A DNA stretch of 32,006 bases from UBA7396 sp036172015 (GCA_036172015.1 JAVHSE010000066.1:1-32006), one strand, 5' to 3'; shown: positions 11,391 to 21,252, counted from the first letter of the stretch. A program made the numbers and translations. The notes: generated by a model not told the origin, from the letters alone.

Positions 11391-11735
11391 ATGAAAAAAA
11401 TAACGATAAGTTTTTATATATATTTTTCTTTTTTACAAACATATGCTGACCTACAAGCAGATATGTTACCAAATACTCATACTGTTTGAGTTAGTTGAGA
11501 TTGAACCGAGACATTAACGAATGTCTTAGTATCATTTAAAACTTTCTTATTTTCTATACTTGCACTCGTTGCTGTATGAGTTTTTTTGTATTTTTGATTT
11601 AACCTTATTATAAATAGATGAAATGAAGAAGAATTTAAAAAAACTTTGATGTGATTTATGTATGCTATAATATGACTTGCTATTATTCCTCTTTCTTGGT
11701 GAGTGGTAAAAATAGTAACGACTTTAACTTTTTAA
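11391..11735 (+). CDS. VirB2-like (T4SS_pilin) pilin paralogue 3
   Basis: 114 residues. A signal peptide ends QTYA (near residue 19). A glycine/threonine-rich mature N-terminus (TVGVSGDGTE) precedes two membrane helices joined by the loop RGNEEEFKKTLMG, which matches the E-E-x2-K-K position of paralogue 2. No cysteines. The start follows the previous stop by nine bases. Same caveats as its neighbours: the family is inferred from architecture and loop motif. Confidence 0.75.
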
Positions 11736-11746
11736 TCAATTATCCA

Positions 11747-12166
11747 ATGTCTAAAAAAATACTTCTATTTTTTATTCTCACATTTACTCTATTTATCGGA
11801 AATAATGTTTTTGCTGAATGTAAATACGATGATAAAAACACAACATCTATTTCAAGTTTTTTAAATGATTGTAAACCTACAAGTGTGGTATGAGGAACTT
11901 GATCTACTGCAAACATGAAAATTGAAAACTGATTTAAAAAGAAAATCAATACTTGGGTGAAAAATATTTCTCTTATATTGTGATTTTTAGCTGTGGGAAG
12001 TTTGGTGTATGCTGGCCTTATTATGCAATTATCAGCTGGAGAAGATGAAAAAATTAAAAAAGCAAAAAATATTATAAAATGGACTCTTCTATGATTCCTG
12101 CTTCTTATATCTGCATCAGGAATTATTTACTTAGTAATAAATGTATTTTTTTGATTAGCAACTTAG
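11747..12166 (+). CDS. VirB2-like (T4SS_pilin) pilin paralogue 4
   Basis: 139 residues, the longest of the four, ending in TAG. The signal peptide ends GNNVFA, as in paralogue 1, suggesting these two share a recent origin or exchange. The mature N-terminus has two cysteines (ECKYD and NDCKP) and an extra linker with GGTGST. Helix 1, the loop SAGEDEKIKKAKNIIKW and helix 2 match paralogue 2 closely. Starts 11 bases after the previous stop, so all four probably share one transcript. Confidence 0.8.
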
Positions 12167-12173
12167 TATTTAT

Positions 12174-13079
12174 ATGATATCGTATACAAAAAAAACTTTT
12201 TTTTATGTAATAATATGAATTCTCATCATATTATTACTCTCTTTTTTATTTTCTCCGAATGATGAAAAAGAATATAATAGACTCTATGAGTGAGAAGAAA
12301 TATGAAATCAAAGAGAATGAATACAAAATCTTGATATTATTCTTCCACTGCAAAAGGAAAAAATAATTGATTTTACCTCATCTTCAAATATTCATTTTAC
12401 ATATACTCCGATTGAAATCAAACAAGATTGAGAAATATGAAACATAGTATGAGATATTTCACAAATATTATTTTCATCAATATTAAAAGAAAAAAATATA
12501 AGTCTCAATATTTTACTCAGTCAATATACTTCACTCGTTCGAGCAAAATATATCAATAATACTATTAAAATATTTAACATAAAAAATATTCCAAAAACAG
12601 AAATTATAGCTCTTTTTATTCATGAACTTGGGCATTATTTTGATATAAAATATTTAGAAAAAAAAGTAATTTTTGATTTAAGTGATCATTTTTCAAATAT
12701 ATCTTGGGAAGATACCAAAGTGTTATATGCTGGAAGTAAAAAAGAAGATTTTGTTTCTGGGTATGCTATGACGAATAAATATGAAGATTTTGCAGAAACT
12801 TTTGTTTACTATATTCTGTATAACGATGATTTTAGAAACAAGATGAATACCAATACAAAATTAAAACAAAAGTATAATTTTTTTTCAAAATATATTTTTA
12901 GAAACGATGAATTTAAAAAAACAAATTTTAGAAATGATGAAACCATAGCCGATTATTATTGGGATACTACCAAAATTAAATTTTCTCTACAAAACTTTTT
13001 GGAATATTTAAAAAAATGAGTATACTATAAAAGTAAAAATAATACTCTCTCATTTTTAAATATTTTCTGAAGCTTATAA
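12174..13079 (+). CDS. Membrane-anchored zinc metallopeptidase (HExxH, gluzincin-like)
   Basis: 301 residues. One N-terminal membrane helix (about 9-26) without a clear cleavage site suggests an anchor with the catalytic part outside. HELGHYFD at 150-157 is the HExxH zinc motif. YEDFAETF at 203-210 supplies a likely third ligand (E204 or E208), a spacing similar to anthrax lethal-factor-like (M34-type) zincins. It begins seven bases after pilin paralogue 4, so it is probably co-transcribed. It might process the pilins or act on host or prey surfaces; both are inference. The peptidase class is well supported by motif only. Confidence 0.75.
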
Positions 13080-13126
13080 AGTTATTTAGATACTTTCTAG
13101 AAAACTAAAGTTTTGCTGATTTCAAT

Positions 13127-13149
13127 AACAATAGAATCATTCTATTGTT
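13127..13149 (+). terminator. Hairpin in the spacer after the pilin/peptidase operon
   Basis: A perfect 10-base-pair stem, AACAATAGAA / TTCTATTGTT, with a three-base loop lies 48 bases after the peptidase stop. Only TTT then GAG follows, so it is a weak or atypical terminator. The rest of the 206-base spacer (13080-13285) is AT-rich and must hold the promoter for ribonuclease J; no clear motif was fixed. Confidence 0.45.
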
Positions 13150-13285
13150 TGAGATCACATATAATAACAAATTCAAAGATAATCATATTTTTCCCTTTGT
13201 ATTCACTTGTTATTTTAATAATTTTTAAGCTCCATAAAATAATAAAAATATTTTTTATTATTTATTTATTTTTTAATTTATTTTT

Positions 13286-15241
13286 ATGCAAAAAGACTTT
13301 TTAGAAGAGTTAGATAATGAATTATCATGAGTATCTCAAGATAAAATGACGAACTCACAAGATGAACATTCAGATATTGAAATCGAAACTGATTCTGTTG
13401 ATATCAAAGAAAAAAAACCATCATATTCGACTGGAAAAAAAGAACAAAGAGATGAAAATTCTCAAGATGATAATTCTCAATTTTTGAGTTTAAAACAAAC
13501 TATGATGAGCAATTTTCCGGAAGTAAAATTTTATTTACCTACGATTAGACCTGGATATACCAGATTTATCCCAATTGGAGGAAATAATGAAACCGGAGCA
13601 AAAAACATGAATATGTTTCAATACGAAGATGATATACTTTTAGTGGATTGTGGAATACAATTTGCAGAGCCAGATATGTTGGGGGCAAGTTGTTCTATTC
13701 CAGATATTTCATTTTTAATTCCATACAAAAAAAACATTAAAGGGCTTATTATAACTCATGCTCATCTTGATCATATTGGAGCTTTAAAATATATACTTCC
13801 AGCTCTTGATTTTCCAACTATTTATTCCACAAAACTTACGATTTGAATTATTAAAAAAGGATTAGAAGAAAATAAAATTCTTCATCTTCAACACTTTGTG
13901 GAAGTCAATACCGATAGTACAGAACTGATAAATATTGGGGAACATTTTAAGTGTGAATTCTTTAGAGTCAATCATTCTGTACCTGATTGTTCTGGAGTAT
14001 ATATAACTACTCCAGGTTGATTTAAAGCTGTGCATACAGGAGATTTTAAAATTGATTTTGCTCCAGAAATAGATAAACCAGCTGATTTATCTCGTATTGG
14101 AGAATTTGGAAGAAAATGAGTGACTCTTTTACTTTCTGATTCAACTGGATCAACAAGAAAATGATTCTCAACCTCAGAAAAGGAAATAGGAGGAACTTTA
14201 GAAAAAATTATAGCACATCATACCAAATGAAGACTCATTATTACTATATTTTCATCATGGATTTCAAGAGTACAACAAATTATTAATGCTTGTGAAAAAT
14301 ACGATAAAAGTATATTTTTGAGTGGAAGAAGTATGATTGAAAATGTTGCTATTTCAAAAGAGCTCGGTTACTTAAAAATGAAACAATGACTTATTAAAAA
14401 AATGTCTCCAAAAACAACTGAGTGAATTGCATTAGAAAAACAAGTTATTATAACTACATGAAGTCAATGAGAAGAATTTTCAGCTCTTTCAAGAATGGCA
14501 GAGTGAAAACATGCTTCTATTGAAATTATGGCTGGAGATACGATTATATTTTCATCATCTATTGTTCCAGGAAATGAAAGAAGTGTTGTAGGGGTTATTA
14601 ATAAACTTATTAGACTTGGAGCGAATGTTGTCACAAAAGATGACAGAGAAGTACATACTTGAGGACATGCTTTTCAAGAAGAACAAAAAATTATGCTCAA
14701 TTTAGTAAGACCAAAATATTTTTTACCAGTATATGGGGATTTGTATTTTAGAAATGCTCATAAAAATACTGCTGTAAGCATGGGGATAAAAGAAGAAGAT
14801 GTATTACTCATTGATAATGGAAATATTCTCGATTTTGGACCAGATCAAAAAGTATTTAGATCAAAATTAAAAGTACCTATTCAAGATATTATTATTGATG
14901 GACATGGTATTGGAACTTTAAATAGTCATGTTATTCAAGCAAGAGATAAAATGATGAAAGCATGAGTTTTAGTGATACTCTTTACTGTTGATATAAAAAC
15001 AAAAGCAATTCTTGGACCTCTCAAAGTAGAATCAAGAGGGCTGGTATATCTTGATGAAGTGAGAATTATTCATAAACTCATTATAAAAAAAGCAAAATCA
15101 GTCTATGAAAATACAGTAAAAGATGTTCCAGAAATCGAAGAAAAAGATCTTGTAAAAATTATAAAAACAGATTTAGAAGCCTTTTTACTTCAAAAAATAG
15201 ATAGATCTCCAATGGTGGTTCCAATGATACTCGAAGTGTAA
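13286..15241 (+). CDS. rnj: Ribonuclease J
   Basis: 651 residues. RNase J is a metallo-beta-lactamase/beta-CASP nuclease with 5'-3' exo- and endonuclease activity in mRNA decay and rRNA maturation. The lactamase fold begins near residue 88 (PIGGNNETGAKNM); HAHLDH at 158-163 is the zinc-binding motif, and VNHSVPD and GDFKID follow. The beta-CASP domain has SDSTGSTRKGFS, SGRSM and the EVHTGGHA motif; VRPKYFLPVYGD matches the RNase J C-terminal part of the core, then the small C-terminal domain. The first 85 residues are an acidic, low-complexity extension not needed for the fold. Several internal ATGs (e.g. 13346) could be the real start; 13286 is the first. Two terminators follow. Confidence 0.94.
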
Positions 15242-15269
15242 TTGAGATACATGAACTAAATATAGTATT

Positions 15270-15313
15270 AAAATTCGTATTTTTCTTTGAAATCAAAAGA
15301 AATACGAATTTTA
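15270..15313 (+). terminator. Terminator hairpin 1 after rnj
   Basis: AAATTCGTATTT... pairs with ...AAATACGAATTTT across a loop around 15290, a long AT-rich stem starting 28 bases after the rnj stop. Confidence 0.7.
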
Positions 15314-15314
15314 A

Positions 15315-15350
15315 AATAAGAGATATTAATTTTGTCTCTTATTTTTTTGT
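15315..15350 (+). terminator. Terminator hairpin 2 after rnj
   Basis: AATAAGAGA pairs with TCTCTTATT and runs directly into TTTTTT. It sits immediately behind the first hairpin, making a double terminator before the next promoter. Confidence 0.7.
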
Positions 15351-15378
15351 TTGATTTTTATCTGCAAAATTCTATAAT
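15351..15378 (+). promoter_or_regulatory. Candidate promoter of the lipoprotein/pyrH operon
   Basis: TTGATT (15351-15356), a 16-base spacer and a consensus TATAAT (15373-15378) lie right after the double terminator and 29 bases before the lipoprotein start. Confidence 0.55.
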
Positions 15379-15407
15379 CAAAATGATAATTTATTTTATA
15401 AACAACG

Positions 15408-16415
15408 ATGATGAAAAAAATACTTATTTTTCTTTTTCCAATAGTTTTAACTTCTTGTTTTTGACCAAGTGCTGATGAAGTCCAAAAAGCAAAAGATGAA
15501 ATATTTCATACTACTTGAAGTACTTCTCAAACTGATAGAGATATAAAAAATGAAAGCTCTTCCATAGAAGAAAAATCATATTATGCAATCCATTATATAA
15601 CAAAAGAAAAATGACTTGATATAGAAGCGATTTCAAATATTGAAAAAATAAAAGACAAACTCGATATCAAATGAAGAGTCATCAATAAAAAAATAGATAC
15701 GATAAAAGTTATTTTTGAAAATAAAACTTCAACATTTCAAGTTGATACTTATCATCTAAAAACATATAAAAAATGATCAGAAACATTTTTATACAGAGCT
15801 TATACTCTCTATGATGTACTTGATTTTTGACTTAATGAATATACTTTTGAATGATATATTTGAGAAGAACTTTTTTCATCAGTAAAACTTGATATATTTA
15901 TAGCTGATCCAAATAAAATAGTTCCAATCCAAACGGAAGAAAAAATAGTTTCAACATCACCAAAAATAAATACTTTGAGTTGAGATATTTTTGAAAATCT
16001 TCCAACGAATGATATCACTTATGGAGAACCAAAAGTAAACAATGATGAACAATCTTTTACCTATTCAAATTTAAAAGATTTTATTGCAACAACAAATAAT
16101 GAATTATCTTTGGTGAATTGTGAAAATTTTTGAGATTATTTAAAAGAAAATTATACATGGTTTTATTGGAATACTTGTAGACCTATAAAAGATGAAAACA
16201 ATTTTTCAGTCAATGTTTTAAGTCTTACTTGAGATGAATATAAATATGAAAAACACTATATTTCAGCTCCTCTTTGAATATATGGAAAAGTATTACTTGA
16301 AAGTGGAAATGGACTAATGCAATGAAATTTACAGTCAAAAAATGATGAATTAAAAACAAAAACTTTTGATACAACTTCCAATGCGGATATATTATTTACT
16401 GATTTATTACAATAA
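15408..16415 (+). CDS. Lipoprotein with Ig-like beta-rich region, function unknown
   Basis: 335 residues (334 if the second ATG at 15411 is used). The N-terminus is a lipoprotein signal: Lys-Lys, a hydrophobic stretch and the lipobox LTSC, so Cys18 would be lipidated and the protein held on the outer face of the membrane. A charged Ser/Thr-rich linker follows. About residues 80-165 form alternating short strands, with a G-N/NEY-T-F pattern reminiscent of Ig-like or carbohydrate-binding sandwiches in CPR lipoproteins. The C-terminal half has paired cysteines (VNCENF and NTCRP) about 18 residues apart. No known catalytic motif was recognised. Upstream of pyrH by 24 bases, perhaps only by chance. 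Confidence 0.82.
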
Positions 16416-16439
16416 TTATTTTCTAACTTTTTTACCATT

Positions 16440-17135
16440 ATGAAAGTATTATTAAAAATTTCGTGAGAAGCTTTAGAATGAGAAAGAGACCATGGAATTG
16501 ATCCAAAATTTTTAAAAAAACTGGCAACGGAAATAAAAGAAATTCAAAATGCTGGAATTGGAATAGCCATCGTTCTAGGATGAGGAAATATATTTCGAGG
16601 TATAGCTGGAGCAGCAAACGGAATGGATAGGACAGCAGCTGATTATATGGGAATGCTCGCAACGATTATGAACGGAGTTGCTCTGCAAGATGCTTTGGAA
16701 CGAGTTTGATGTCAAACTCGTTTGATGAGTGCGATTGATATACCAGAAGTTGGGGAAAAATATATTAAAAGAAGAGGAATTAGGCATATAGAAAAAGGAA
16801 GAATTGTTATCTGTGTTGCTGGAACCGGAAATCCATATTTTACCACTGATTCCGCATGAGTTCTGAGAGCCTTAGAACTTGAGTGTAATATGATGATTAA
16901 AGCAACTAAAGTAGACGGAGTCTATGATAAAGATCCACTAAAGTATACTGATGCTTTGCTGATAAAAAATGCCACCTACGACGAAGTAATAAAAAATAAT
17001 ATTCGAGTGATGGATCAAACTGGTATTGCTCTTGCTCGTGAATCGAAATTACAAATAAAAGTAGTAAATTTATATAAACAATGAGCTATGAAAAGAGCTG
17101 CATTATGAGAAGATGAAGGAACTACTATTGGATAA
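16440..17135 (+). CDS. pyrH: UMP kinase
   Basis: 231 residues, normal for bacterial PyrH, a hexameric amino-acid-kinase-fold enzyme converting UMP and ATP to UDP in pyrimidine nucleotide synthesis. Visible: MKVLLKISGEAL, the glycine loop GGGNIFRG at 47-54 (one Gly is TGA), RTAADYMGMLATIMN at 64-78, the GTGNPYFTTDSA nucleotide region at 128-139 and KATKVDGVYDKDP at 154-166. The C-terminus GEDEGTTIG is typical. It is not next to tsf or frr, as it is in many bacteria; here it precedes a PhnA-domain gene by 26 bases. Confidence 0.96.
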
Positions 17136-17161
17136 AAATATTTATTATTAACAAAATTATT

Positions 17162-17365
17162 ATGGATGAAATAATTATAAAAGATGCAAATGGAAACATT
17201 TTGGCAGAGTGAGATACTGTTATGGCAATAAAAGACCTCAAAGTAAAATGAGGAACAGATATAAAAAGATGAGATAAATTTAAAAATATCAAATTAACTG
17301 ATGAAGAAGGAGTGATTGAATCAGGAAAAATGGTACTCAAAACAGAATTTTTTAAGAAGGTGTAG
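17162..17365 (+). CDS. PhnA/YjdM C-terminal-domain protein
   Basis: 67 residues ending in TAG. The sequence (KDANGNILAEGDTVMAIKDL, then VKGGTDIKRGDKFKNIKLT and KTEFFKK) matches the SH3-like C-terminal domain of PhnA/YjdM. The usual N-terminal zinc ribbon with four cysteines is absent, so this is a single-domain version. Despite the historical name, PhnA is not established as a phosphonate enzyme, and no function is proposed. Probably co-transcribed with pyrH. A terminator lies about 110 bases downstream. Confidence 0.85.
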
Positions 17366-17476
17366 TTTTAAATATGGTGAATATACTGTATTTATAATTT
17401 ATAAAAAAATAAATTTTGACTTTAAATATTAATATACATATTAAGGAATATCTGAAGAATTATTTTACTTAAAAAG

Positions 17477-17508
17477 AAAAACCTCAAATATTAAATTTGA
17501 GGTTTTTT
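17477..17508. terminator. Bidirectional terminator between the phnA-like gene and pheS
   Basis: AAAACCTCAAAT pairs with ATTTGAGGTTTT, with A- and T-tracts on either side. It sits between convergent genes and overlaps the last bases of the pheS stop, so it probably serves both strands. Confidence 0.85.
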
Positions 17509-18556
17509 AAAACTGTTCATTTAATTTTAATTTATTTTGATAAAACATTCTACTACTTGATACTCCATATCTTTGAGCAGCTATTCTGTCAATTCACATT
17601 CCGAATGCAAATCCTGAATATACTTCTGGATCAATATTACAAGCTTTTAATACTTTAGGGTGAACCATACCAGCTCAGAGGAGTTCTACCCATCCAGTTC
17701 CAGAACACATTTTACACCCCTTTCCGTTACAGAGTTGACAACTAACATCGATTTCAGCAGAAGGTTCCGTAAATGGAAATATACTTGGTCTAAATCTGAG
17801 TTTTGTTTGTTCTCAAAGAAGTTTTTTCATTACCGTATCAAGAGTCCATTTAAGATCTCAGAATGTTACTCCTTTTCCTACTACTAATCCCTCAAGTTGA
17901 TAAAAATTTGAAGTATGTCTGGCATCTTCTTGTTCGTACCTAAATACTCTTCCTGGGACAATTATTTTTATTGGTAGTTTATTATTGAGCATCGTTCTAA
18001 TCTGAACTGGAGAAGTATGAGTTCTGAGTAAATATTTATCTCAAACTTTTTTATCTTTATTGATTTCGTCACTTATCCAAAATGTATCCCAAACATCTCT
18101 GGCTGGGTGATTATCAGGAATATTGAGTTTATCAAAATTAAATTCTTCTGTTTCAATTTGAGGTCCATCTTCTATTTTAAATCAAAGAGATATAAATATA
18201 TCTTCTAATAATTGAGAAGTAAGTGAAATAGGATGTAGATATCATTTATCCTTACTTTCAAAATAAAGAGATACATCTATTTGTTCATCATTTTCAATTT
18301 TTGTATAATTATTTTTTTCAATTTCATTTTCTTTTTTAGAAGATTCTGATTTAATAAATTCCTTCAATTGATTTGCTAAAATTCAAATTTCCTTTCTTTC
18401 ACTTTCATTTAAATCTTTTAATCATTTTAATATTTCATTTAATTGTCATTTCTTTCATAATAAATTATCTATTACATTATTTAATTCTTCTGAAGTAGTA
18501 ACCTTTTTTAATTCTAGAGTAAAGAGTTGTGTTATTGCATCGATCTTATTTTTCAT
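17507..18556 (-). CDS. pheS: Phenylalanine--tRNA ligase alpha subunit
   Basis: 349 residues. PheS forms the catalytic core of the (alpha-beta)2 enzyme that charges tRNA-Phe. The N-terminal coiled-coil region (about 1-95) binds tRNA. Class II motifs follow: HPARDVWDTFW (motif 1 area), RTHTSPVQIR and GRVFRYEQEDARHTSNF (motif 2), FRPSIFPFTEPSAEI, and GFAFGMGIDRIA (motif 3). A C-x2-C...C-x2-C cluster at about 270-282 (CQLCNGKGCKMC) is the cysteine-rich insertion present in many PheS. pheT is not adjacent. The gene is divergent from the ribosomal protein operon. Confidence 0.96.
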
Positions 18557-18627
18557 AAATTTTATTTTAATATTAATAAAAACAAATATATATAAAAAAG
18601 TTAAGAAATCAAAAAAAATATTTCTTT

Positions 18628-18655
18628 TTGACAAAAAATAAAATTTTTATAAAAT
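18628..18655 (+). promoter_or_regulatory. Candidate promoter of the ribosomal protein operon
   Basis: A perfect TTGACA (18628-18633), a 16-base spacer and TAAAAT (18650-18655) lie about 120 bases before rplC, leaving a transcribed leader of roughly 110 bases that contains a hairpin. This is the only exact -35 consensus seen near a start in this window. Confidence 0.6.
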
Positions 18656-18705
18656 ATTTTGGCTATTTTATTTACCTTTACATAAGGTTCATGAATAAGT
18701 TTCGA

Positions 18706-18750
18706 AGAGGTTAAGTTAAACGGTATTCTATAAATACTAGTTTAACCTCT
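18706..18750 (+). promoter_or_regulatory. Leader hairpin of the ribosomal protein operon
   Basis: AGAGGTTAA (18706-18714) can pair with TTAACCTCT (18742-18750). GTTAAAC (18715-18721) can instead pair with GTTTAAC (18740-18746), with GTATT/AATAC stacked inside. The two pairings share 18742-18746 and cannot form fully together. It sits in the 5' leader 28 bases before rplC, where ribosomal protein operons often carry autoregulatory RNA. No known leader family was recognised. Confidence 0.5.
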
Positions 18751-18777
18751 AACTTTTATATTTTAATTTATTTTAAC

Positions 18778-19383
18778 ATGGCTTGATTATTAGCTTCAAA
18801 GCTTGAAATGACAAGAATAGTTAAATGAAATGATTTTATTCCTGTTACTTTACTCAAAGTTCCAACTTTAAAAGTAGTTGCCGTTAAAACAAAAGAAACT
18901 GATTGATATAATTCACTCGTTATTTGAGTTTTAAAAGATGGGAAAGAAGGTATTTTGGGAGAAGGAAAAAAATCATTAAATTTTTCTGATTTTTCTAGAA
19001 TAAAAGAAATTTTATTATCAGATGATGAAATTTCTCAATTTAATGTTTGAGGTGATTTAACATTAGATATGTTAGATGGAGTAGAGAAAGTAGAAATTAC
19101 TTGATTCTCAAAATGAAAATGATTTGCTTGAGCTATGAAAAGACATAATTTTCATGGTTGAATGGCTACTCATGGTTCAAAATTCCATAGAGCATTATGA
19201 TCTATTGGTAATAGAAAACCAAGAAGAACTCATAAGGGTAAAAAAATGCATTGACATATGGGAGATGTACAAATTACTATTAAAAAAGTTCCTGTTGAGA
19301 TTTTAAATAAGGATTTATCTATAATTGGTGTAAAATGACCAGTTCCAGGAGCAAGAAATTCTTTAATATCTATAAAATTTTAA
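18778..19383 (+). CDS. rplC: 50S ribosomal protein L3 (uL3)
   Basis: 201 residues. L3 binds 23S rRNA early in assembly and reaches the peptidyl transferase centre. The conserved core is clear: GFSKGKGFAGAMKRHNF, the segment MATHGSKFHRALGSIGN, HKGKKMHGHMG and KGPVPGARNSL near the C-terminus. Many of the glycines are TGA. It is the first gene of the operon; S10 (rpsJ), which normally precedes it, is not present, since the upstream neighbour is the divergent pheS. Confidence 0.97.
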
Positions 19384-19401
19384 ACTTTAATTTATTATTA
19401 A

Positions 19402-20022
19402 ATGGAAACTAAATTACTCAATCAAGAGTGACAAGAAATTGGAACTATTGAATTAAATAATTCTATATTTGGTGTTGATATAAACAAAGGTTTGATACAT
19501 AGAGCTTTAGTTTACCAATTATCTAATGCTAGACAAGTCGTAGCACATACGAAAACAAGAGCAGATGTAAGAGGATCAACAAGAAAAATATTTAAACAAA
19601 AATGAACATGACAAGCAAGAGCTTGAGGAAATAGATCTCCTATAAGAATCTGAGGTTGAGTTGCTTTTTGACCAAGAAATACGGTAAACTTCGTAAAAGC
19701 TATGAATAAAAAAGAGAGAAGATTGGCTTTATGTTGTATTTTATCTTCTAAATTAAAAAGTGATAATATTCTTGTTTTAGATACTTTAAATTTTACTGAA
19801 TCTAAAACAAAAAATATGGTAAATGTTTTAAAAGCTATACCATATGTGAAAAATGTATTGCTTGCATTACCATCTAAGAATGAAGTTATTGAAAGATCAG
19901 CAAGAAATTTACCACAAGTAAAAACTTTGACAACTGATTATTTAAATATATCTGACTTACTTAAATATACCACTTTGGTATTATTGAAAGAAAGTGTAGA
20001 GAAAATAAATAACTTAAAATAA
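19402..20022 (+). CDS. rplD: 50S ribosomal protein L4 (uL4)
   Basis: 206 residues, standard length. The extended loop that lines the peptide exit tunnel is recognisable (TRADVRGSTRKIFKQKGTG followed by RAGGNRSPIRIGGG), and the globular part ends normally. It begins 18 bases after rplC. In E. coli L4 represses its own operon by binding the leader; whether that happens here is unknown, but a structured leader precedes rplC. Confidence 0.97.
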
Positions 20023-20039
20023 AATATAATTTTTATACT

Positions 20040-20336
20040 ATGAGATTATTTGATATAATTAAAAAGCCATTGAGTACTGAAAAGACATCAATTCAAGAAT
20101 TAAAAAATTGAACATATGTTTTGGAAGTAATATCTGATGCGACTAAAATAGATATTAAAAAAGCTATTTTAGATATATATAAAACGGAAGTTTCTTCTAT
20201 CAGGGTTTTAAACACCGTAGAAAAATTCAAACAAGGAAAAACATGAACTGTTATTAGAAAAAGATCTTCTAGAAAAGCTTATGTAACACTAAAAGATACT
20301 AATGCAAAAATAGATTTTTCTATTATTAAATTTTAA
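20040..20336 (+). CDS. rplW: 50S ribosomal protein L23 (uL23)
   Basis: 98 residues. L23 sits at the tunnel exit and docks trigger factor, SRP and the translocon. The IIKKPLSTEKT start, the YVLEV strand, DIKKAILDIYKTEVSSIRV and the basic loop are typical. Position between L4 and L2 is the canonical order. Confidence 0.95.
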
Positions 20337-20340
20337 TTTT

Positions 20341-20354
20341 TATCCTTAAGGATA
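20341..20354. repeat. Perfect palindrome between rplW and rplB
   Basis: TATCCTTAAGGATA is a perfect 14-base palindrome immediately after the rplW stop and 22 bases before rplB. It could be a small RNA hairpin or simply chance in AT-rich spacer. Confidence 0.4.
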
Positions 20355-20376
20355 TATTAATATTAATTTTTTTAAA

Positions 20377-21222
20377 ATGGGAATTAAGAAATTTAAACCA
20401 ACAACTCCTGGAAGAAGAGCTATGACTGGTAATACTTTTGAAGAAATTACTACTCAAACTCCATATAAGGCGCTTACGGTAACATTAAAAAAACATGCAG
20501 GAAGAAATAATACTGGAACTATTACTATAAGACATCAAGGATGAGGTCATGCAAAAAAATATAGATTAGTGGATTTTTATTTTCACGATAAAAAATCTAT
20601 TCCTGCAAAAGTTGAAACTATTGAATATGATCCATATAGAACAGCTTGGATTTCTCTTATTTGTTATAAAGATGGAGAAAGAAGATATGTCCTTGCTCAT
20701 AAAGATATGAAAGTTTGAGATAAAGTTATTACTGATGAAAAAACTTCATTACAATCTGGAAATAGATTAGAAATTTGAAATATTCCAGTGTGACTTTCTG
20801 TCTATAATGTAGAATTAATAGTAGGTCAATGAGCTTCATCAGTAAGAGCTGCATGAAGTATGGCAACTATCAATTCTCAAGAATGAGAATATACACAAGT
20901 AAAAATGCCTTCATGAGAAATAAGATTTGTTAATAAAAAATGTTATGCGACATTAGGACAAGTTTCTAATCCTGATAATAATCAAATTGTTATCGGTAAG
21001 GCATGAAGAACGAGACATATGTGAATTAGACCAACAGTATTAGGAAAGTCTATGAATCCTGTTGATCATCCACATGGAGGTTGAGAAGGACATGCACCAA
21101 TCTGAATGAAAGCTCCTAAAACTCCATGGTGAAGAGTTGCTCTTGGATATAAAACAAGAAGTAAGAAAAAATTTACTAATAAATGGATTTTAAGAACAAA
21201 GAAAGGGAAATTAATGGTGTAA
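20377..21222 (+). CDS. rplB: 50S ribosomal protein L2 (uL2)
   Basis: 281 residues. L2 is a primary 23S rRNA binder needed for subunit association and peptidyl transfer. The RNA-binding OB and SH3-like domains are clear: KPTTPGRRAMTG, TIRHQGGGHAKKYR, EYDPYRTAWISLICYKDG and the C-terminal MNPVDHPHGGGEGHAPIG with the conserved histidine at the catalytic-centre side. TGA stands in for Gly within both glycine triplets, strong evidence for the altered code. Confidence 0.98.
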
Positions 21223-21252
21223 TTCATATTTTAAATTTTTAAATAAAAACCT

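Noticed and set aside
13113..13304. A 63-codon plus-strand frame in the spacer before rnj, hydrophobic
   Set aside because: It overlaps the rnj start in another frame, contains a hairpin region, and its hydrophobicity is what T-rich spacer gives by chance.
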